A stretch of DNA of 64,000 nt from RYN-230 sp963834705 (lineage in GTDB: Bacteria; Actinomycetota; Actinomycetes; Streptosporangiales; Streptosporangiaceae): the NCBI GenBank assembly GCA_963834705.1, contig CAWICV010000006.1:124001-188000 (forward strand). The letters are read 5' to 3'. The notes below the pieces were generated by a model. That model had not been told where the DNA came from. It saw nothing but the letters and a program-made list of their open reading frames with translations, and ran no database searches. Positions 7,130 through 15,221 of the stretch are shown piece after piece (positions within the stretch are counted from its first letter, which is position 1; the number at the start of each line of letters is the position of its first letter). The translations under genes and the position numbers were made by a program.

Positions 7130-8806
7130 ATGAGACGCATCAAGATCCTCGTGGTCCTCTTCGCCGCCTGCCTGCTGGCCGCCGCCTGTGGGGGCGGCTC
7201 ATCGGGTGGCGGCGGTGGGGGCAGCAGCAGCGGTGGCAGTTCCAATAGCACGCTGACCATCGACAATGAGAGTGGCAGCCTCTGGACCTGCAACTTCAAC
7301 CCGTTCAACCTGTCCGACATCAGCTACTCGCTGGGCCCGGTCTACGAGCCGCTGATGTTCGTGAACACGCTGCAGAGCGCCAAGACCACGCCGTGGCTGG
7401 CCTCCGCGTACACCTGGAGCAACGGCAACAAGACGCTGACCTTCACCATCCGCAGCGGGGTGAAGTGGAGCGACGGCAAGCCGATGAGCGCGGCCGATGT
7501 GGTCTTCACGTTCAACCTGCTGAAGAAGTTCAAGGCGCTCGACATCAACGCGGTCTGGTCGGTGCTGTCCAGCGTCAGCCAGAAGGGCTCCAACCAGGTA
7601 GTCATGCAGTTCAAGCAGCCCGCGGTGACGTACTTCTACTACATCGCCGACCAGATCGGCATCGTGCCGCAGCACATCTGGTCGGGCATCGCCAACCCGG
7701 TGAAGTACCCGGACACCAACCCGGTCGGCACCGGCGCCTACCTGATCAAGCCGTGCACCCCGCAGAACATCACCTACAAGGCCAACCCGCACTACTGGCA
7801 GGCCGGCCTGCCCAAGGTAAAGACCATCAACTATCCGGCCTTCACCAGCAACGACACGGCCAACACCTACCTGGCCAACGGCCAGGCCCAGTGGGGCAGC
7901 CAGTTCATCCCGAGCATCCAGAAGTTCTACCTGTCGAAGAGCCCGAACTACCACTACTGGTTCCCGCCGGTGGCCAACGTGTCGCTGTTCATCAACCTGA
8001 AGAACCCGATCCTGAGCAACGTGGCCGTCCGGCAGGCCATGGCCTACGCGATCAACCGGCAGCAGGCGTCGCAGATCGGTGAGTACGGCTACGAGCCCCC
8101 GTCCAACCAGAGCGGGATCGTCACGCCAACGTTCTCCAACTGGGAGGACACCTCACAGGCCGCGGCGTTCGGTAACAACTACGCGTTCAACCCGTCGCAT
8201 GCGATCTCGATCCTGAAGGCGGCCGGCTACACCAAGGGTTCCGACGGGATCATGCAGAAGAACGGCCAGAAGCTGTCCTTTACGCTCACCAACAACGGCG
8301 GGTATTCCGACTGGGTGGCCGCGGTCAACGTCATCCAGTCCGACCTCAAGGCGGTGGGTATCCAGGTCACTCCCAAGAACCTGGCCGCCCCGGCCTACGA
8401 GGCCGCCATGTACAACGGCAACTACCAGCTCGGCTACTATGCCGAGACCGGCGGCCCGACCCCGTACTACGAGCTGCGGCAGTGGCTGTACTCGGGCAAC
8501 TCGGCGCCGATCGGGCAGCCGGCTGGGTCCAACTTTGAGCGGTACAGCAACCCGCAGACCGACAAGCTGATCAACGAGTACCCGAAGACGACCAGCACGA
8601 GCGAGGAGCACTCGATCGTGAACAAGCTGCAGCAGGTCATGCTGCAGCAGGTGCCGGTCATCCCGATCACCGAGCAGGTGGACTGGTTCCAGTACGACAC
8701 CGGCACCTTCAACGGCTGGGTCACCAAGAGCAACCCGTACGCCCAGCCGGCCGCGTACGACTACCCCGACTGGGGGCAGCAGATGCTGCACCTGTCGCCC
8801 AAGTAA
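7130..8806 (+). CDS. ABC transporter substrate-binding lipoprotein (SBP_bac_5, Opp/Dpp type)
   Basis: 558 aa extracytoplasmic binding protein. The signal peptide ends in a lipobox LLAAAC (Cys about residue 20), followed by a Gly/Ser-rich linker, so the protein should be lipid-anchored outside the membrane. The SBP_bac_5 hallmarks are present: YEPLMF, a segment ending in SGVKWSDGKPMSAADVVFT, and AYAINR in the second lobe. The family binds peptides but also oligosaccharides such as chitobiose and cello-oligomers. Flanked by two kinases and a GH4 gene, a sugar or glycopeptide ligand is more likely than a plain peptide (inference). A hairpin after the stop may set its mRNA apart from the permease genes. 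Confidence 0.93.
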   Translation: MRRIKILVVLFAACLLAAACGGGSSGGGGGGSSSGGSSNSTLTIDNESGSLWTCNFNPFNLSDISYSLGPVYEPLMFVNTLQSAKTTPWLASAYTWSNGNKTLTFTIRSGVKWSDGKPMSAADVVFTFNLLKKFKALDINAVWSVLSSVSQKGSNQVVMQFKQPAVTYFYYIADQIGIVPQHIWSGIANPVKYPDTNPVGTGAYLIKPCTPQNITYKANPHYWQAGLPKVKTINYPAFTSNDTANTYLANGQAQWGSQFIPSIQKFYLSKSPNYHYWFPPVANVSLFINLKNPILSNVAVRQAMAYAINRQQASQIGEYGYEPPSNQSGIVTPTFSNWEDTSQAAAFGNNYAFNPSHAISILKAAGYTKGSDGIMQKNGQKLSFTLTNNGGYSDWVAAVNVIQSDLKAVGIQVTPKNLAAPAYEAAMYNGNYQLGYYAETGGPTPYYELRQWLYSGNSAPIGQPAGSNFERYSNPQTDKLINEYPKTTSTSEEHSIVNKLQQVMLQQVPVIPITEQVDWFQYDTGTFNGWVTKSNPYAQPAAYDYPDWGQQMLHLSPK

Positions 8807-8817
8807 GCCGCGGCTGA

Positions 8818-8861
8818 CTGGTGGCCGGGACGCCCACCTTGCCGGGCGGCCCGGCCACCGG
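8818..8861 (+). terminator. Intra-operon hairpin after the binding-protein gene
   Basis: GGTGGCCGGG (8820-8829) pairs perfectly with CCCGGCCACC (8850-8859), and two further pairs extend the base. It lies in the 133-bp gap before the permease genes and has no U tract. Such structures usually stabilise or attenuate, giving more binding protein than permease. Confidence 0.55.
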
Positions 8862-8939
8862 TCACCGTGAGAGTGGGGAACAGCGCGCCGGGCCGCCGGC
8901 AGGCGGGAAGGAGGCCCTGATGAGAGCCAGGAACATGAC

Positions 8940-9923
8940 ATGAGATACGCGCTTCGCCGCCTGGGCTTCTTCGCGATCACCCTGTGGGCCGCGCTCACGC
9001 TGAACTTCTTCCTGCCCCGGCTGATGCCGGGGAACCCAGCCGAGGCCATGATGGGCAAGTTCCGCGGCCCTGTCAGCCCCCAGGCGCTCAAGGCCCTGGA
9101 AGCGGCGTTCGGGGTAAACACCAAGGAAGGCCTGTTCGGGCAGTACGTGCACTACCTGGGCGACGTGGCCACCGGGAACTTCGGCACGTCGCTGTACTTC
9201 TACCCGCAGTCGGTCGGCCGGGTCATCCTGGACGCCATCCCGTGGACGCTCGGCCTGGTCGGGGTGACCACGGTGCTGGCCTTCCTGCTCGGCACCGGCA
9301 TCGGCATCGTGGCCGCCTGGCGGCGCGGCGGGCGGCTGGACAGCATCGCCCCGCCGGTGTTCGTGATCACCTCGGCCATCCCGTACTTCTGGGTCGGCAT
9401 GATGCTGATCCTGATCTTCGCGGTCCGGCTGCAGTGGTTCCCGGGCGCGTTCGGCTTCAGCATCAACATGGCCCCCGGCTTCGACGCGGCGTTCATCGTG
9501 AACATCGTGGAGCACGCCGTGCTGCCCGCCGCCGCGCTGCTCGTCACCACCATCGGCACCTGGATCCTGACCATGCGGAACACCATGGTCACCACGCTGG
9601 CCGAGGACTACGTGCGGATGGCCCGGGCCAAGGGGCTGCCGTCCCGCCGGATCATGTTCGACTATGCGGCGCGCAACGCCATCCTGCCCAACCTGACCGG
9701 GTTCGCCATGTCGCTGGGCTTCGTGGTCGGCGGCGCCATCCTGGTCGAGTACGTGTTCAACTACCCCGGGGTCGGCTACATGCTGCTCCAGGCGGTGAGC
9801 AACGAGGACTACCCGCTGATGCAGGCCCTGTTCCTGCTGATCACCGTGGCGGTGCTGGTGGCCATCCTGCTGGCTGATATCGCCACCGCGATCCTTGACC
9901 CCCGCACCAGGACGGCGGACTAG
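8940..9923 (+). CDS. ABC transporter permease (DppB/OppB type)
   Basis: 327 aa inner-membrane permease of the peptide/nickel (Opp) class. It shows the OppB N-terminal helix with LPRLMPGNP, a periplasmic segment with FGTSLYFYPQSV, and several hydrophobic helices. The EAA-type cytoplasmic loop EDYVRMARAKGLPSRRIMFDYAARNA contacts the ATPase. It is followed after two bases by the second permease gene, and together they form the heterodimeric channel. Start ATG 8940 matches the family N-terminus (MRYALRRLGF). Confidence 0.93.
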   Translation: MRYALRRLGFFAITLWAALTLNFFLPRLMPGNPAEAMMGKFRGPVSPQALKALEAAFGVNTKEGLFGQYVHYLGDVATGNFGTSLYFYPQSVGRVILDAIPWTLGLVGVTTVLAFLLGTGIGIVAAWRRGGRLDSIAPPVFVITSAIPYFWVGMMLILIFAVRLQWFPGAFGFSINMAPGFDAAFIVNIVEHAVLPAAALLVTTIGTWILTMRNTMVTTLAEDYVRMARAKGLPSRRIMFDYAARNAILPNLTGFAMSLGFVVGGAILVEYVFNYPGVGYMLLQAVSNEDYPLMQALFLLITVAVLVAILLADIATAILDPRTRTAD

Positions 9924-9925
9924 CC

Positions 9926-10882
9926 ATGGCCATGCTCCCAGTCTCCGGGCCCACCACCACGCTGCCGCCCGATCAGGCGCTGCCCGTCCCGATCACCGCC
10001 CGGCGCAACCAGGCGCTGGGCCGGGTGGTCAGCGCGGTCCGGTCCAACCGCAAGGCCACCGTGGGCACCGCGCTGCTGGTCATCTTCATCCTGCTGGCAC
10101 TGTTCCCCGGGGTAATCGCACACGACTCCCCGACCGCGACCATCTACCCGCGCAGCCTCGGGCCGTCCGCGCAGCACCTGCTCGGCACCACCGCGCTGGG
10201 CCAGGACATCTTCGCCCAGGCGGTGTACGGCACCCGGCAGGTGCTGATCATCGCGTTCGGGGTCGGGCTGTTTTCCACCGGCGTGGCGGTGCTGATCGGG
10301 GTGGCCGCCGCCTACCTGGGCGGCGCCTGGGATGGCGTGCTCAACCTGCTCACCGACGTGCTGCTGGTCATCCCGCTGTTCCCGCTGCTCATCGTCATCG
10401 CCACCTATGTGCAGAACGCCGGCACAGCGGTGCTGGTCGTGGTGCTGACGCTGACCGGGTGGTCCTACACCGCCCGGCAGTTGCGCGCCCAGGCGCTGTC
10501 GCTGCGCAAGCGCGACTTCCTGGAAGCGGCCCGGGTGCGCGGCGAGCGCCGGATGTACATCGTCGTGGTGGAGATCATCCCCACCATGACCTCGCTGATC
10601 GTGGCCAGCTTCCTGACCAACGCCCTGTACGCGGTGCTGTTCGGCTCCAGCCTGCAGTTCATCGGGCTGGGCGACCCCAACTCGGTGAGCTGGGGCACGA
10701 TGCTCTACTGGGCCGAGAACAATGAGGCGCTGCAGACCGGGCAGTACCTGTGGGCGATCGTCCCCGGTGCCCTGATCGCCCTGCTCGGCGCGGCGTTCGC
10801 GCTGCTCAACTACGCGTTCGACGAGATCGGCAACCCTGCCCTCCGGCCGGTGAGGAGGATCCGTGTCAAGCGTGCCAGCTAA
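9926..10882 (+). CDS. ABC transporter permease (DppC/OppC type)
   Basis: 318 aa second membrane subunit. A roughly 40-residue cytoplasmic N-tail precedes the first helix. HLLGTTALGQDIFAQAVYGTR is the OppC signature before the transport domain. The EAA loop is FLEAARVRGERRMYIVVVEIIP, and FIGLGDPNSVSWGTML is the conserved C-terminal segment. It starts two bases after the DppB-like stop and overlaps the first ATPase gene by 20 bp, so all subunits are translated together. Confidence 0.93.
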   Translation: MAMLPVSGPTTTLPPDQALPVPITARRNQALGRVVSAVRSNRKATVGTALLVIFILLALFPGVIAHDSPTATIYPRSLGPSAQHLLGTTALGQDIFAQAVYGTRQVLIIAFGVGLFSTGVAVLIGVAAAYLGGAWDGVLNLLTDVLLVIPLFPLLIVIATYVQNAGTAVLVVVLTLTGWSYTARQLRAQALSLRKRDFLEAARVRGERRMYIVVVEIIPTMTSLIVASFLTNALYAVLFGSSLQFIGLGDPNSVSWGTMLYWAENNEALQTGQYLWAIVPGALIALLGAAFALLNYAFDEIGNPALRPVRRIRVKRAS

Positions 10883-11918
10883 GCAGGAACCCGCCGCCGA
10901 AGACAGCAGGCCGACCCCGGCAGGCAGCGTGCTCGACGTCACCGACCTGTCCGTGACCTACGCCGCGGACCGCGGCCCGGTCGTCGCCGTGGACCAGGTC
11001 AGCTTCCAGGTCGATCCGGGCGAGTTCCTCGGCATCGTGGGCGAGTCCGGCTGCGGCAAGTCCACCCTGCTGTTCGCCATCGCCCAGCTGCTCGCCCCGC
11101 CGGCCGCCATCACCGGCGGCGAGGTCAGCTTCAAGGGCCGCAGCATGGTCGGGCTGACCGACCGCGCGCTGGCCGCGGTGCGCTGGAAAGACCTGTCCGT
11201 GGTCATGCAGAGCGCGATGAACGCGCTCAACCCGGTCAAGCAGATCCGGGCCCAGTTCGCCGACGCGATGCGGGCGCACGGGGTGAGCAGCAAGACGGAG
11301 ATCGCCGACCGGTCGGCTGAGGTGCTGCGGATGGTCGGCATCGACCCGGTGCACCTGCGCAGCTACCCGCACCAGCTGTCCGGCGGAATGCGGCAGCGGG
11401 CCATGATCGCGATGGCCATGCTGTTCACCCCGGACCTGGTGATCATGGACGAGCCGACGTCGGCGCTGGACGTGGTGGCCCAGCGGTCGCTGATGGTGCA
11501 GATCAAGGAACTGCAGCAGCGGCTCGACTTCGCGGTCATCTTCGTCACCCACGACATGTCCCTGATCAGCCACTTCTCCGACCGGCTGATGGTGATGTAC
11601 GCGGGCCAGGTGGCCGAGTTCGGTGCCACCCGGGAGCTGTTCGACCGGCCGCTGCATCCATACACGGCGGGCCTGATGGACGCGTTCCCGTCGATCCGCG
11701 GGCCGCGGCGCGAGCTGTCCGGCATCCCGGGCAGCCCGCCCAACCTGGCTACTCCCCCGCCGGGCTGCCGGTTCGAGCCACGCTGCCCCAAGGCCTTTGA
11801 CCGCTGCCCCCAGACCCAGCCGGAGCTGTACCAGGTGGACGCCACCCTGGTGCGCTGCCTGCTGCACGAGGACGGCGCTGAGCACCAGGACAGCACGGGG
11901 GAGGAGAAGACCGCGTGA
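10863..11918 (+). CDS. ABC transporter ATP-binding protein (DppD/OppD type)
   Basis: 351 aa cytoplasmic ATPase. Walker A GESGCGKST, signature LSGGMRQR, Walker B LVIMDEPTSALD and switch His in VTHDMS are all present. The C-terminal oligopeptide-transporter extension carries the Cys motif PPGCRFEPRCP. The GTG start at 10863 has an AGGAGG site five bases upstream, which fixes it. It overlaps the permease gene by 20 bp and the next ATPase gene by GTGA. Confidence 0.95.
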   Translation: MSSVPAKQEPAAEDSRPTPAGSVLDVTDLSVTYAADRGPVVAVDQVSFQVDPGEFLGIVGESGCGKSTLLFAIAQLLAPPAAITGGEVSFKGRSMVGLTDRALAAVRWKDLSVVMQSAMNALNPVKQIRAQFADAMRAHGVSSKTEIADRSAEVLRMVGIDPVHLRSYPHQLSGGMRQRAMIAMAMLFTPDLVIMDEPTSALDVVAQRSLMVQIKELQQRLDFAVIFVTHDMSLISHFSDRLMVMYAGQVAEFGATRELFDRPLHPYTAGLMDAFPSIRGPRRELSGIPGSPPNLATPPPGCRFEPRCPKAFDRCPQTQPELYQVDATLVRCLLHEDGAEHQDSTGEEKTA

Positions 11919-12940
11919 CCAGCACGAGTGAGCCGGCCGCCAACGGAACCGCGCTGCTCCGGACGGACAAGCTGACCCGGCACTTCCAGATCGGCAACGC
12001 GCTGTCCCAGCAGACGCTGCACGCGGTGGACGACGTCAGCCTGACCATCGGCGAACGGGAGATCGTCGCGCTGGCCGGGGAGAGCGGCAGCGGCAAGAGC
12101 ACCATCGCCCGGCTGCTGGCCAAGATCTACAAGCCGACCAGCGGCGAGATCTACTTTCAGGGCAGGCCGCTGTCCGGGTTCAGGTCCCGCAAGGACCGGC
12201 TGACCTACAGCGGGCTGGCGCCGATGGTGTTCCAGGACCCGTTCGCCTCGATCAACCCGGTGTTCCGGGTGTCGCACGGCGTGCTGCGCAGCCTCAAGCT
12301 GCACCGCCCCGAGCTGTCCCGGGACGAGCGCTACGCCGAGGCACGACAGGTGTTCGAGGTGGTCGGGCTGACCCCGGCCGACGAGGTGCTGCAGCGGTTC
12401 CCGCACGAGCTGAGCGGCGGGCAGCGGCAGCGGGTCGGCTTCGCCCAGGCGCTGGCCATGCGGCCCAAGCTGATCCTGGCCGACGAGCCGGTGTCCATGC
12501 TGGACGTGTCCATCCGGGTCGGCCTGCTCAACATGATGGCCGAGCTGCGGGACAGCCAGGGCGTGTCGATCCTGTACATCACGCACGATCTGGCCAGCGC
12601 CCGGTACGTGGCCGACCGGCTGATCGTCATGTACGCCGGCCGGGTGGCCGAGTCCGGGCCGGCCGAGGAGGTGCTGGCCAACCCGCGGCACCCGTACACC
12701 CAGCTGCTGCTGTCCGCGGCGCCGGACCCGCGTGCCCCGCTCGGCGTGGGCGCGGAGACCGACCGCGGTGAGCCACCCAAGGTGATTAACCCCACGCCGG
12801 GCTGCCGGTTCCGCTGGCGCTGCCCGCTGGCCATCGACAAGTGCCACCAGGTCACCCCGGAACTGAGCCAGATGGCGCCCGGCCACCAGGCCGCCTGCCA
12901 TGTCGCCGAGGAGGGCGCGGAAGTGAAGGCGTTCGGATGA
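11915..12940 (+). CDS. ABC transporter ATP-binding protein (DppF/OppF type)
   Basis: 341 aa second ATPase. Walker A GESGSGKST, signature LSGGQRQR, and Walker B LILADEPVSMLD are visible, and the tail has GCRFRWRCP, matching the OppF C-terminal cluster. The GTG start overlaps the DppD-like stop (GTGA), and its own stop overlaps the GH4 start (ATGA), so the importer and the glycosidase are made as one unit. This strict coupling supports a sugar-type cargo for the importer (inference). Confidence 0.95.
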   Translation: MTSTSEPAANGTALLRTDKLTRHFQIGNALSQQTLHAVDDVSLTIGEREIVALAGESGSGKSTIARLLAKIYKPTSGEIYFQGRPLSGFRSRKDRLTYSGLAPMVFQDPFASINPVFRVSHGVLRSLKLHRPELSRDERYAEARQVFEVVGLTPADEVLQRFPHELSGGQRQRVGFAQALAMRPKLILADEPVSMLDVSIRVGLLNMMAELRDSQGVSILYITHDLASARYVADRLIVMYAGRVAESGPAEEVLANPRHPYTQLLLSAAPDPRAPLGVGAETDRGEPPKVINPTPGCRFRWRCPLAIDKCHQVTPELSQMAPGHQAACHVAEEGAEVKAFG

Positions 12941-14202
12941 AGCTAGCGGTTGTCGGCGGCGGGTCCACCTACACCCCGGAACTGGTCGACGGGATCGCCC
13001 GGCTGGCCGACCAGGTCAAAGTGACCGAGCTGGTGCTGGTCAACCCGGACACCACCCGGCTGGATGTGGTCGGCCCGTTCTCCGCCCGGATCATGAAGTC
13101 GTACGGCCACCCGGCCAAGCTGAGCTGGACGACCAGCCTGGACGAAGGCCTGGACGGGGCGGGCGCGGTGCTGCTCCAGCTGCGCGTCGGCGGCCAGGCG
13201 GCCCGGCAGCGGGACGAGACCTGGCCGCTGGAATTCTGCTGCGTCGGCCAGGAGACCACCGGGGCGGGCGGGCTGGCCAAGGCGCTGCGCACCGTGCCGA
13301 TCGTGCTGGACATCGCGGAACGCACCCGGCAGCGGGCCGCGTCCGACGCCTGGATCATCGACTTCACCAACCCGGTCGGCATCGTCACCCGGGCGCTGCT
13401 GGACGCCGGGCACCGGGCCATCGGGCTGTGCAACGTGGCCATCGGCTTCCAGCGCAACTTCGCCCGGATGCTCGGCGTCCCACCCGGCCAGGTGGCCCTG
13501 GACCATGTCGGGCTCAACCACCTGACCTGGGAGCGAGCCGCGATCGTGGACGGCGTCGACCGGCTGCCGGGGTTGATCGCCACGCACGGCACTGAGATAG
13601 CGGAGCACACCGGCCTGCCCGCCAGCGTTCTGCATGAAATTGGTGCGGTACCGTCCTACTACCTGCGCTATTTCTGGGCGCATGACGCGGTGGTGGAAGA
13701 AGAGAAGCACTCCCCGACCCGGGCCGAGAAGGTGGCGGAGATCGAGGAGCTGCTGCTCGAGATGTACACCGACCCGGCGCTGGACCGGAAGCCGGAGCTG
13801 CTCGGCCAGCGCGGCGGCGCGTTCTACTCGGAGGCGGCCGTGGCGCTGCTCGCGTCGCTGGTCGGGAACACCGGGGACACCCAGGTGGTGAACGTGCGGA
13901 ATGCGGGCACGCTGCCGTTCCTGCCGGACGACGCGGTGATCGAGGTGCCCGCGGTGATCGGCGCGCACGGGGCCACTCCGGCGCCAGTATCGCCGGTCAG
14001 CCCGCTGATGTCCGGGCTGATCGCGCACGTGACCGGCTACGAGGAGCTGGCCGTGGCCGCGGCCCGGCGCGGCGGTGTGCAGCGGGTCCGGGACGCGCTG
14101 CTGGCCCACCCGCTGATCGGCCAGTACGAGCTGGCCGGGCAGCTGGCCGACCGGCTGATCGCGGAGAACCGGGCCTTCCTGCCCTGGGCCAGCGGCTCGT
14201 GA
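12937..14202 (+). CDS. GH4 family 6-phospho-beta-glucosidase-like hydrolase (second copy)
   Basis: 421 aa from ATG 12937. N-terminal NAD loop VVGGGSTYTPELV is the classic GH4 start. Next come VGGQAARQRDE, FCCVGQETTGAGG, DFTNPVG and GLCNVAIG with the metal-binding Cys; LDHVGLNHLTW has the metal-binding His. GH4 enzymes cleave 6-phosphorylated disaccharides by an NAD-dependent oxidation and elimination mechanism. No PTS component is nearby, so the 6-phosphate must come from one of the local kinases. It is intact, unlike the frameshifted copy at 3521-4908, with which it shares only family-level similarity. It overlaps both neighbours by four bases. Confidence 0.92.
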   Translation: MKLAVVGGGSTYTPELVDGIARLADQVKVTELVLVNPDTTRLDVVGPFSARIMKSYGHPAKLSWTTSLDEGLDGAGAVLLQLRVGGQAARQRDETWPLEFCCVGQETTGAGGLAKALRTVPIVLDIAERTRQRAASDAWIIDFTNPVGIVTRALLDAGHRAIGLCNVAIGFQRNFARMLGVPPGQVALDHVGLNHLTWERAAIVDGVDRLPGLIATHGTEIAEHTGLPASVLHEIGAVPSYYLRYFWAHDAVVEEEKHSPTRAEKVAEIEELLLEMYTDPALDRKPELLGQRGGAFYSEAAVALLASLVGNTGDTQVVNVRNAGTLPFLPDDAVIEVPAVIGAHGATPAPVSPVSPLMSGLIAHVTGYEELAVAAARRGGVQRVRDALLAHPLIGQYELAGQLADRLIAENRAFLPWASGS

Positions 14203-15221
14203 GCCAGGCGGCCGGGGGGCTGCCCGCGGTTCTCGCCATCGACGGCGGGAACAGCAAGACGGAGGCCGCGCTGGTCGCCGCGGACGGCACCGTGCTGGCC
14301 CGGCAGCGCGGCCCGGGCAGCAACTGGCAGATCATCGGCCGGGACGAGGCACTGCGCGTGCTCGGCGACCTGGCCGCGGCGGTCGGGCTGGCGGCGGGCC
14401 GGACCACCGCCTTCCCGGTCGCCGACCGGGTGTCCGCCTGCCTGGCCGGCTCCGACCTGCCGGACGAGGAGGAAGAACTCGCCGCGCTGGTGCTGGACCA
14501 CGGCTGGGCCGCGCAGGCTTCGGTGGTCAACGACACGTTCGCGGTGCTCCGCGCCGGGCTGGTCGAGCCGGACCAGCCGCACTGGGGCATCGGCGTCACC
14601 GTCGGGGCCGGCATCAACTGCGTCGGCGTGGCCCCGGACGGCCGGACCACCCGGTTCCTGTCCATGGGCGCCATCAGCGGCGACTGGGGCGGCGGTGGTG
14701 ACCTCGGTGCCGACGCGCTGTGGCTGGCGGCCCGGGCCGAGGACGGGCGCGGCCCGGACACCGCGTTGCGTATCGAGGTGCCCCGGCATTTCGGGCTGGC
14801 CACCGTGCGGGACGTGACGCTGGCCTGCTACCGGGACAAACTCGGGCGGGCCGACATCCGCGGGCTGACCCCGGTGGTGTTCGCCCTGGCCGGAGCGGGC
14901 GACCCGGCCGCCCGCGATCTGGTCCGCCGCCAGGCCGGCGAGGTCGTCACGATGGCGCTGACCGCGATCCGCCGCCTCGGCCTGGACAGCGCCGCGGTTC
15001 CGGTGGTGCTCGGTGGCAGCCTGCTGGCCGCGGCCGACCCGCTGCTCAACGGGCTGGTCACCGACGGCCTGGCAGCTGGCGCGCCGGCCGCGGTGCCGCG
15101 TGTGGTGGACGTGCCGCCGGTGGCCGGCGCGGCGCTGCTCGGCCTGGACCAGGCCGGTGCTGGGGCGGATGCCGAGGCGCGGCTGCGCGCCGCGTTCGGC
15201 GGCTCGGTCAGCCCCGCCTGA
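14199..15221 (+). CDS. BadF/BadG-type N-acetylglucosamine kinase-like protein
   Basis: 340 aa ASKHA-fold ATPase of the BadF/BadG/BcrA group that includes eukaryotic NAGK and Vibrio glucosamine kinase. IDGGNSKTEAALV (phosphate 1 loop), GSNWQIIG, VVNDTFAVLRAG (catalytic Asp), and GVTVGAGINCVGV are visible. It should phosphorylate an amino sugar or amino-sugar disaccharide. The GTG start overlaps the GH4 stop (GTGA). The combination Opp importer plus BadF kinase resembles the Vibrio chitobiose operon, with GH4 replacing a phosphorylase. Its 3' end overlaps the convergent D-aminoacylase gene by 14 bp. Confidence 0.88.
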   Translation: MSQAAGGLPAVLAIDGGNSKTEAALVAADGTVLARQRGPGSNWQIIGRDEALRVLGDLAAAVGLAAGRTTAFPVADRVSACLAGSDLPDEEEELAALVLDHGWAAQASVVNDTFAVLRAGLVEPDQPHWGIGVTVGAGINCVGVAPDGRTTRFLSMGAISGDWGGGGDLGADALWLAARAEDGRGPDTALRIEVPRHFGLATVRDVTLACYRDKLGRADIRGLTPVVFALAGAGDPAARDLVRRQAGEVVTMALTAIRRLGLDSAAVPVVLGGSLLAAADPLLNGLVTDGLAAGAPAAVPRVVDVPPVAGAALLGLDQAGAGADAEARLRAAFGGSVSPA

